The position numbers and the translations under genes were made by a program. Positions 40,794 to 47,091 of a stretch of DNA of 64,000 bases are shown piece by piece. The first letter of the stretch is position 1. Every line of letters starts with the position of its first letter. Origin of the DNA: Streptomyces sp. NBC_00239 (GTDB lineage: Bacteria > Actinomycetota > Actinomycetes > Streptomycetales > Streptomycetaceae). The stretch spans positions 7,936,001 to 8,000,000 of the forward strand of contig NZ_CP108095.1 of assembly GCF_036194065.1 (NCBI RefSeq), read 5' to 3'. The notes beneath the pieces are model-generated. The model saw only the letters and a program-made list of their open reading frames with translations, was not told the DNA's origin and made no database searches.

Positions 40794-42038
40794 TCATCGC
40801 TCCCTGAGGTCGGGCGAGCCTGCCGACGGGCTCCGGTCGGCGCGCCGGCGCAGGCGGGCGCGCAGGCGGCCGGTGGGGCGGGACCGGGTGTGGCGGTCGA
40901 GCTCCTCCAGCAGGCGTTGGGAGCGTTTGTCCACGCCCAGTTCGTCGAGGACCCGGTCGATCTCGGCGAGCAGGGCGCCGTGCAGCTGCCACTGGGCCGG
41001 GTCTTCGCCGATGCCGGCGAGCAGCAGCTCCGCGAGCCGGTCACGGTCCGCGCGGGCCACGGCCAGCTCCCTGGTCAGGCGGGCCTCCGCCGCTTCCGCG
41101 TTGGCGCTGACCTGCGCGGTGATCAGCTGGGCGAAGCTCTCCACGGCGACCGCCGTATGGCCGAGCACCTGCCGCAGGGCGGCCATCGTCCCGGCGTCCA
41201 AGAGCGGACCGTCGGGGCGGGCCTTGGCGAGATCGGTCAAGGTCCGGCAGGCCACGCGCAGAACCACCGCGCAGATCTCCAACGTGTCCAGGCCGGTACG
41301 GAGTACCAGGCGGAAGAGCAGTCCCTCCTTGACCCGCGGATTGAGGCGGAGGCTGTCCTCGGCCTGCCGCAAAGCCGCGTCGACCTGCGCGATGTCGTTG
41401 TCGAGCCGGCGCGCCTCGTGCAGCCGGGCCGCGGCCTGCTCCACTTTGCCGGGCCCGAGGGGCTCCTCGCCCAGGTGGTTCAGCAGCCGGCTCATGCGGG
41501 CGGCGAGGTCGGTGATCGCGACGCCTGCCGGGGCGACCCAGACGGGCGGGGCGACGAGCAGGTTCACCAACAGCCCCACCGCCGCGCCGATCAGCGTCTC
41601 CAGAACCCGGTCCCAGGCGGTGCTCGCGACCTGGGTGACACCGAGGACGAGCATCGCGCTGATCGCGACCTCGGGGACGAACTCGTCGACCCGGACCAGG
41701 TGGCCCACCACCAACGAGGCGAGGATCAGCAGGCCCAGACTCCACCAGGTGAGGCCCACCAGCACGCTGAAACCGATCGCGATCAGGACGCCCACGACGA
41801 CGGAGTTGACCCTGCGGATGCTGGTGGTCAGGGTCGAGTACAGGGTGACCTGCACGACGAGCAGCGCAGTCAGCGGTGCGGTCAACGGGCTTGGCTCACT
41901 GCTCAGCCGCAGCGCGACGACGTAACTGACGACGGCAGCCGCAGTGGAACGCAGCGCCTGGACGGCGACCGGTTCGCGGCGGCGGTGGGCGATACGGGAG
42001 GCGAAGCTGCTGATCGTTTCCGGCATACCTGCGCGCAT
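40794..42038 (-). CDS. FUSC (aromatic-acid exporter-like) family membrane protein
   Basis: 414 residues. The N-terminal ~170 form six membrane helices with the FUSC pattern (ALRSTAAAVVSYVVALRLS, TALLVVQVTLYSTLTTSIRRVNSVVVGVLIAIGFSVLVG, VLVLGVTQVASTAWDRVLETLIGAAVGLLVNLLVAPPVWV); the C-terminal ~240 are helical and cytoplasmic. FUSC proteins export fusaric or other aromatic acids. ATG 42038 and ATG 42026 (MPETISSF) are both plausible starts. It is divergent from the ComB-type gene. Confidence 0.87.
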   Translation of the reverse strand: MRAGMPETISSFASRIAHRRREPVAVQALRSTAAAVVSYVVALRLSSEPSPLTAPLTALLVVQVTLYSTLTTSIRRVNSVVVGVLIAIGFSVLVGLTWWSLGLLILASLVVGHLVRVDEFVPEVAISAMLVLGVTQVASTAWDRVLETLIGAAVGLLVNLLVAPPVWVAPAGVAITDLAARMSRLLNHLGEEPLGPGKVEQAAARLHEARRLDNDIAQVDAALRQAEDSLRLNPRVKEGLLFRLVLRTGLDTLEICAVVLRVACRTLTDLAKARPDGPLLDAGTMAALRQVLGHTAVAVESFAQLITAQVSANAEAAEARLTRELAVARADRDRLAELLLAGIGEDPAQWQLHGALLAEIDRVLDELGVDKRSQRLLEELDRHTRSRPTGRLRARLRRRADRSPSAGSPDLRER

Positions 42039-42218
42039 TCCCCTCTCGGCCCGGGGTGACGCGGCGCCGCCGGTTTTCCCCCCGGACGCTGCGCCCGGGA
42101 CGGTTTTCCGCTTCGGCTGCCGGATCCGGTCCCCGGCCACCTCGCCCCGCCCGTGTTGCCTGCGGAGACCTTGGACGTGATGCGCATCACCGGCCGGGCC
42201 GGGTACTCCGGACGGGTG

Positions 42219-42917
42219 ATGCGTGATCATGACTCGATGGACGCTCGTTTCCTTGGAATCCCCGAGCTGGTCGAAGCCCCGTCCGTGGCGGTCGTGGTCG
42301 ACGTCATGCGTGCTTTCACGGTGGCTGCCTGGGCCTTCGCCCAGGGAGCGGAGAAGATCGTGCTGGCCGAGTCGCTGGACGAAGCCCTGGCGCTGAAGGC
42401 GCGCCACCCGGAGTGGGTGGCGCTGAAAGACGGTCCGGCCGCCCCCGGTTTCGACGCCGTCAACTCGCCGGGCCTGCTGCGGTCCGTCGACCTTCGCGGG
42501 CGGACCGTCGTGCAGAAGACCACGGCGGGGACGGTCGGCGCGCTCGCCGTCAAGGAGGCGTCGCTGGTGCTGTGTGCCGGCTTCGTGGTGGCGGAGGCCA
42601 CGGCTCGTCTCTTGCGGGCACGAGGATGCGACACGGTCACGTTCGTGGTCACCGGCGAGGACGGGCAGGCCGATGAGGACCTGGCCTGCGCCCAGTACAT
42701 CGCCCGGAGGGCCACCGGGGCGGCCGGGACGGATGCGGCCGGGTTCCTCCGCCGCGCCGGCGAGTCGCGTGCCGCCGCCGAGCTGGCGGGAGGCGTGCGT
42801 CAGGGAGTCCATCCCGACGACGTCGCACTCTGCCTCGAGCTCGACCGCTTCCCGTTCGCCATGGTGGCGACCTTGGAGGACTCGCTCATGACCCTCCGTC
42901 CGCACGCGGGCAGTTGA
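42219..42917 (+). CDS. 2-phosphosulfolactate phosphatase (ComB) family protein
   Basis: 232 residues. ComB features: [36 protein letters not shown] (Mg-binding Asp in DVxRAfT), [47 protein letters not shown], and [20 protein letters not shown] (acidic active site). In methanogens ComB acts in coenzyme M synthesis; bacterial homologues have no proven substrate. ATG 42219 is chosen because it starts near the conserved domain; an in-frame extension upstream lacks a ribosome site. Confidence 0.85.
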   Translation: MRDHDSMDARFLGIPELVEAPSVAVVVDVMRAFTVAAWAFAQGAEKIVLAESLDEALALKARHPEWVALKDGPAAPGFDAVNSPGLLRSVDLRGRTVVQKTTAGTVGALAVKEASLVLCAGFVVAEATARLLRARGCDTVTFVVTGEDGQADEDLACAQYIARRATGAAGTDAAGFLRRAGESRAAAELAGGVRQGVHPDDVALCLELDRFPFAMVATLEDSLMTLRPHAGS

Positions 42918-43056
42918 CCCCGCAGAGGAGAGGCAATTCCGCACGGAGCCGGGGTAGATCACACTGAGACGGCACGGACACCTACCGTCGGGCGCCGACA
43001 GACCGGCGTGACGGGGGCGGTGATCTCCGCGAGGGCTCGATGAAGGGCAGGCGATC

Positions 43057-43530
43057 GTGGCTGACCGACGGCCAAGGCTGGTACTCGTGTGTGGTCTTCC
43101 CGGTGCCGGGAAGACCACGGTGGCCAAGAGGCTGGAGCGGGAGCTGTCCGCCGTGCGTCTGTGCCCGGACGAGTGGCTCGCAGCATTGGGCTTCGACCTC
43201 TTCGACGGCGCGGCTCGGGACCGCGTCGAGCGTCGTCTGTGGCAGCACGCCCAGGACCTGCTGGCCTCCGGAGCCGTTGTGATCTTGGAGAACGGGTTCT
43301 GGCAGCGCCCGGAACGCGATGAGAAGCGGATCCGGGCCCGCGCGCTCGGGGCCGAGGTGGAACTGCGCTTTCTCCAGGTGCCGATGGCGGAGCTGGAGCG
43401 GCGCATCGCGCTGCGCAACCGGGAGCCGGGCTCGGTCGTGTTGACGACCGAGCTGCTCCGGGAGTGCCAGAGTCAGTTCGAGGCCCCGACGCCGGCCGAG
43501 CTGGACCTGTTCGATCCGCCGCTGCCGTAG
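43057..43530 (+). CDS. P-loop kinase / AAA family ATPase
   Basis: 157 residues. Walker A is GLPGAGKTTVAKRL (residues ~13-26). DEWLAALGFDLF and VILENGFWQRPERDEKR follow the layout of small zeta-toxin/chloramphenicol-phosphotransferase-like kinases, with a lid RRIALRNREPGSVVLT. It probably phosphorylates a small molecule; the substrate is unknown. GTG 43057 start. Convergent with the deoxynucleoside kinase, with a small G+C-rich hairpin between (about 43,543-43,561). Confidence 0.88.
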   Translation: MADRRPRLVLVCGLPGAGKTTVAKRLERELSAVRLCPDEWLAALGFDLFDGAARDRVERRLWQHAQDLLASGAVVILENGFWQRPERDEKRIRARALGAEVELRFLQVPMAELERRIALRNREPGSVVLTTELLRECQSQFEAPTPAELDLFDPPLP

Positions 43531-43567
43531 GCAGGGGGCACCCCCGAGCCGGGGCCTCGGGACGGGG

Positions 43568-44230
43568 TCAGGCCCGGGGGCGGACCGCTGCCAGGGCGTC
43601 CTTGACCTCGCGCGCCACGCGGGCCGCGTCGTCGGGGTTGTTCACCACGTCGGTGTGGTTCATGTCGACGATGAGGACTTCGCTGGCCGAGTAGTGCTTG
43701 TGCACCCAGTCGTCGTAGCCGGACCACAGCGTCCGGTAGTACTCGACGAGGCTGTCGTCCTGCTCGAAATCGCGTCCCCGCAGCCCGATGCGGTGCAGCA
43801 CCGTCTCGAAGTCCGCCTTGAGGTAGACCATGAGATCGGGTGCCTTGCGGTACGGCAGGCCGTCGATCTCGCGCATCATCTCGTTGAGCAGTCCCTCGTA
43901 CACCCGCATTTCGAGGGAGCTGATCCGGCCCAGGTCGTGATTGACCTTGGCGAAGTACCAGTCCTCGTAGATGGACCGGTCCAGGACGTTGTCGCCCTGC
44001 TTGTACGCCTCCTTGATGGAGGCGAACCGCGTCTGCAGGAAGTAGAGCTGGAGCAGGAACGGGTAGCGCTTGGCCTGGATCTCCTCGGGGCTCGCCGTGT
44101 AGAAGAGCGGAAGGATCGGGTTGTCTTCCACGCTCTCGTAGAAGACTTCGCTGCCCAGCTCCTTGGCGAGCAGCTCGGCAACGGTCGTCTTGCCGATTCC
44201 GATCATGCCTCCGACGCAGATCACTGGCAT
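43568..44230 (-). CDS. Deoxynucleoside kinase
   Basis: 220 residues. P-loop GGMIGIGKTTVAELLAKELG at residues 7-26, VFYESVEDNPILPLFY (substrate Glu), the DRSIYED signature (DRS motif, ~residue 85) and a lid region LRGRDFEQDDSLVEYY. It phosphorylates deoxynucleosides for salvage and is of normal size for the bacterial dAK/dGK type. ATG 44230 has AGGGAG and GTGAGG upstream. Monocistronic. Confidence 0.93.
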   Translation of the reverse strand: MPVICVGGMIGIGKTTVAELLAKELGSEVFYESVEDNPILPLFYTASPEEIQAKRYPFLLQLYFLQTRFASIKEAYKQGDNVLDRSIYEDWYFAKVNHDLGRISSLEMRVYEGLLNEMMREIDGLPYRKAPDLMVYLKADFETVLHRIGLRGRDFEQDDSLVEYYRTLWSGYDDWVHKHYSASEVLIVDMNHTDVVNNPDDAARVAREVKDALAAVRPRA

Positions 44231-44548
44231 ACCTCACTTCTCCCTGGGTGTCTTCTGCTCGCGGGCGGGTGAGGTGGGCGCCCCACGTCACCGAGACGCA
44301 CGTCGGCGGTCAGCCGATTCCCCAAGATCTTAAGTAATGATCAGCGTCACGGGTCCCCGTCCGGACCGGGCCCCGGTGCTGGCGGCCTCCCCGAAACGGC
44401 GGGACCGACCGCTCCGCAGTCGAGTCGCCGTGCGCAGCGAGCCACCGGCCCGAGGCCGCCATGAAGCATAAATGACGAATCGCTCCACGCGGGCCAGAGC
44501 GTCCGGCGGCCGCCTCGCCGGGCCCGCGGCGCGAGCCGGCGTGGCGCG
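44231..44548. other. Gene-free region between deoxynucleoside kinase and enolase
   Basis: About 318 bp with no supported gene. Two lower-G+C patches (about 44,325-44,345 and 44,462-44,482) may belong to the kinase promoter. Nothing else is recognised. Confidence 0.5.
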
Positions 44549-44580
44549 CGCGGGCCGCCGACCGTGATCGGGGGCCCGCG
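44549..44580 (-). terminator. Hairpin terminator after enolase
   Basis: An outer 8-bp stem (CGCGGGCC/GGCCCGCG) and an inner 4-bp stem (CCGA/TCGG), 24 bp past the enolase stop codon. Confidence 0.75.
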
Positions 44581-44603
44581 AGGTGGCTACCTGCGCCGGC
44601 TGT

Positions 44604-45920
44604 TCACGCCTGACGCAGTGCGGCGCGGCCCGCGAAGCGCGCCGCGTCTCCCAGCTCCTCTTCGATCCGGATCAGCTGGTTGTACTTCGCGGTGCGGTCG
44701 GAGCGGGAGAGCGAGCCGGTCTTGATCTGGCCGCAGCCGGTCGCCACCGCCAGATCCGCGATGGTGGTGTCCTCCGTCTCGCCCGAGCGGTGCGACATGA
44801 CGGCCGTCCAGCCGGCCTGGTGGGCCGTGGCCACCGTGGCCAGCGCCTCGGTCAGGGTGCCGATCTGGTTGACCTTGACCAGGACCGAGTTGCCGACGCC
44901 GGTACGGATGCCCTCGCGCAGCAGCGTCTCGTTGGTGCAGAACACGTCGTCGCCGGTGAGCTGGCAGCGGTCGCCGACGCGGGCGGTCAGCTCGCGCCAG
45001 CCGTCCAGGTCGTTCTCCGCCATCGGGTCCTCGATGGAGAGGACCGGGTAGGCGTCGATGAGCTTGGCCAGGTAGTCGGCGTTCTCGGAGGGGGTGCGGC
45101 GCACCCCCTCGCCCGCGTAGTCGTACACCCCGTCGCGGAAGAACTCCGACGACGCCGGGTCCATGATCAGGCCGATGTCCGTGCCGGGGCGGTAGCCGGT
45201 GCGCTCGATGGCGGTCATCACGAAGTCGAGGGCCTCCTCGGCGGTACGCAGCGCGGGCGCGAAGCCGCCCTCGTCGCCGACGCCCGTGGAGTGCCCGGCG
45301 GCCAGCAGATCGCGGCGCAGGGTGTGGAAGACCTCGCTGCCCATGCGGACGGCCTCGGCGAAGGTGTCCGCGCCCACGGGCGCGATCATGAACTCCTGGA
45401 AGTCCAGCGGATTGTCGGCGTGGGCGCCGCCGTTGACGATGTTCATCATCGGCAGCGGCAGGAGGTGGGCGCCTGCGCCGCCGAGGTAGCGGTAGAGGGG
45501 CTGGCGGTGGGCCGCCGCGGCGGCCTTGGCGGCGGCGAGGGAGACGCCGAGGATCGCGTTGGCGCCGAGCCGGGACTTCGTGGCGGTGCCGTCGAGGGCG
45601 ACCAGCGCGGCGTCGAGACCTGCCTGGTCCGCCGCGTCCCGGCCGCGCACGGACGCCGCGATCTCCCCGGTGACGTGGGCCACCGCGCGGTCGACGCCCT
45701 TGCCGTGCCAGCGCGTGGCGTCTCCGTCGCGCAGCTCCACGGCCTCGCGGGCGCCGGTGGAGGCGCCGGAGGGAACGGCCGCGCGCCCCAGGGACCCGTC
45801 CGCCAGGACGACGTCGACCTCGACCGTGGGGTTGCCCCGGCTGTCGATGATCCGGCGGGCGGTGACGGTCTCGATGGTGGCGTTGACGCCGCCGACTGCC
45901 TTTTCGGACATTGCAGACAT
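44604..45920 (-). CDS. eno: Enolase (phosphopyruvate hydratase)
   Basis: 438 residues spanning the full enolase fold. Signatures: [68 protein letters not shown] (catalytic Glu), [37 protein letters not shown] (catalytic Lys), [17 protein letters not shown] and [27 protein letters not shown]. It interconverts 2-phosphoglycerate and phosphoenolpyruvate. It may be a secondary paralogue: the gene faces a MarR regulator with an operator array, unlike the usual stand-alone glycolytic eno. GAGAGG lies upstream of ATG 45920; an ATG nine bases downstream is an alternative. Confidence 0.95.
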   Translation of the reverse strand: MSAMSEKAVGGVNATIETVTARRIIDSRGNPTVEVDVVLADGSLGRAAVPSGASTGAREAVELRDGDATRWHGKGVDRAVAHVTGEIAASVRGRDAADQAGLDAALVALDGTATKSRLGANAILGVSLAAAKAAAAAHRQPLYRYLGGAGAHLLPLPMMNIVNGGAHADNPLDFQEFMIAPVGADTFAEAVRMGSEVFHTLRRDLLAAGHSTGVGDEGGFAPALRTAEEALDFVMTAIERTGYRPGTDIGLIMDPASSEFFRDGVYDYAGEGVRRTPSENADYLAKLIDAYPVLSIEDPMAENDLDGWRELTARVGDRCQLTGDDVFCTNETLLREGIRTGVGNSVLVKVNQIGTLTEALATVATAHQAGWTAVMSHRSGETEDTTIADLAVATGCGQIKTGSLSRSDRTAKYNQLIRIEEELGDAARFAGRAALRQA

Positions 45921-45991
45921 GGGGTCCCTCTCGTTGTCGTGTGCCGCGGCCCCGGCTGCGACAACGCTGGCGCTGAGCCCGACACATCAAA

Positions 45992-46116
45992 CCCTACAGC
46001 AATGCTGCGCAGTTTGGCTGTACAGCATTCCTGTACAGCACTTCTGCGCAGTATTGCTGCGCAGCCAAGCTGTGCAGCATCGCTGCGCAGGCCAGGTGCA
46101 CAGCTTGGCTGCGCAA
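45992..46116. promoter_or_regulatory. Ten-unit array of 8-bp palindromes at an exact 13-bp period
   Basis: Palindromic octamers of the form CTGYRCAG begin at 46005, 46018, 46031, 46044, 46057, 46070, 46083, 46096 and 46109, with a weaker one (CCCTACAG) at 45992. Six are exact self-complements (CTGCGCAG or CTGTACAG); the 46070 unit differs from a self-complement at one central position, and the last two units are looser. Five-base spacers vary in sequence. The array ends five bases before the MarR -10 box and lies 72-196 bp upstream of eno, so it could control both. The obvious ligand is the MarR protein encoded next door. Confidence 0.85.
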
Positions 46117-46121
46117 CGGGG

Positions 46122-46127
46122 TAAAGT
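46122..46127 (+). promoter_or_regulatory. -10 box (TAAAGT), leaderless promoter of marR
   Basis: TAAAGT ends five bases before ATG 46133 with no ribosome site, so the message is probably leaderless. The palindrome array abuts it, covering the -35 position. Confidence 0.6.
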
Positions 46128-46132
46128 GCCCT

Positions 46133-46555
46133 ATGCCCACCTCGGAAGCCGCCGCCATCGCCACCGAACTGCGCACCGCGATGGGCAAGCTCATCCGACG
46201 CGTCAAGAACGAGGACCGCATCCCCCTGGGGCAGGCGGCCGTGCTCGGTGCGCTCGACCGGAACGGCGCCATGACCACCAGCGACCTCGCCGCCGATCAG
46301 CGCGTACGCCCGCAGTCGATGGCCAGGGCGGTGGGGCTGCTCATGGAGCAGGACCTGATCACGCGCCGGGCGCACCCCACGGACGGCCGCAAGTCGCTGG
46401 TCGAGCTGTCGGACGCGGGCCGGACCGCGCTCGAAGCGGAGCGCGGCCGCAGGGCCGGCTGGCTCGCGCAGGCCATCGAGGCCGAACTCACGGATGAGGA
46501 ACGGGCGGTACTGGCCCGCAGCGCCGCCCTGCTGGAGCGCCTCGCCTCACGCTGA
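46133..46555 (+). CDS. MarR family transcriptional regulator
   Basis: 140 residues covering one MarR winged-helix dimer unit: LGQAAVLGALDRNGAMTTSDLAADQRVRPQSMARAVGLLMEQDLITRRAHPTDGRKSLVELSDAGRTALEAER holds the HTH (residues ~45-70) and the wing with the conserved D-x-R (HPTDGRK). Dimeric MarR proteins usually repress from short palindromes and release on binding phenolic or other small ligands. The adjacent ten-palindrome array is far larger than the usual one or two sites. It is divergent from enolase. Confidence 0.93.
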   Translation: MPTSEAAAIATELRTAMGKLIRRVKNEDRIPLGQAAVLGALDRNGAMTTSDLAADQRVRPQSMARAVGLLMEQDLITRRAHPTDGRKSLVELSDAGRTALEAERGRRAGWLAQAIEAELTDEERAVLARSAALLERLASR

Positions 46556-46687
46556 CGCCCCGCCGGGCAACGTCCGCCCATGGCGATGCCCGCCCTGTCC
46601 CGCCCTTGCCCTCGGCGCCCCCGACTTCCGCCGGTACGAGCCGAAGCCGTCCGGCACTCGCCCGTGACGCCGTAACTCCAGTACGCC

Positions 46688-46701
46688 TCGAACCGGTTCG
46701 A
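46688..46701. promoter_or_regulatory. Perfect 14-bp palindrome upstream of the lanthipeptide locus
   Basis: TCGAACCGGTTCGA lies 98 bp before the precursor ATG, in the only noncoding stretch preceding the operon. It is a candidate operator or activator site. No regulator gene is in the operon itself. Confidence 0.5.
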
Positions 46702-46798
46702 TTCGGCCGTCGGCCAAGTCTGGGGAATTCCTTCTTCGGCGCCGGGTGCGGGAGTAGCTTGTGTCGGTCAACCGTTCGCATGCGCAGGAAGGATGGAT

Positions 46799-46954
46799 AT
46801 GAGCTCCCTGGAACTTCAGATCCGTGACGCGGGTCCGCTCGACCTGGAAGACGAGCTGATCGCCTTCGAGGACGACGTCGACCCCGGCCGCCGTGTCGAA
46901 GCCTGTCTTGCCGACCCGTGGGTCACGGCCACCACGCGGTTCGCCTGCGACTGA
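46799..46954 (+). CDS. lanA: Lanthipeptide precursor peptide (class III/IV type)
   Basis: 51 residues. GGAAGG six bases before ATG 46799 is a strong ribosome site. The leader begins SSLELQIRD; L-E-L-Q at residues 4-7 matches the (L/I)xLQ recognition motif of class III/IV leaders. The middle is acidic (DLEDELIAFEDDVDPG). The C-terminal part RRVEACLADPWVTATTRFACD carries two Cys (36 and 50) and three Thr (43, 45, 46), so up to two (methyl)lanthionine rings, or one ring with dehydrobutyrine, could form. It precedes the synthetase by 137 bp. The leader/core boundary is not certain; cleavage after the acidic stretch near residue 30-32 is likely. Confidence 0.82.
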   Translation: MSSLELQIRDAGPLDLEDELIAFEDDVDPGRRVEACLADPWVTATTRFACD

Positions 46955-47091
46955 GACCGGCCGGGAGGCGCGCCACGCGACAGGGGACGGTCGGCAGTGG
47001 TGTCGCTCGTACGGTCCACGGGTGCGGCGACCCCTGTCGCGCCGCACCCGGAACCGGGGAACGGCGGTAGCGGGGGAGTGGGCGTGCAGGA

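Noticed and set aside
45992..46116. CRISPR array
   Set aside because: The units are 8-bp palindromes on a 13-bp period with 5-base spacers, far too short for CRISPR, and no cas gene is present.
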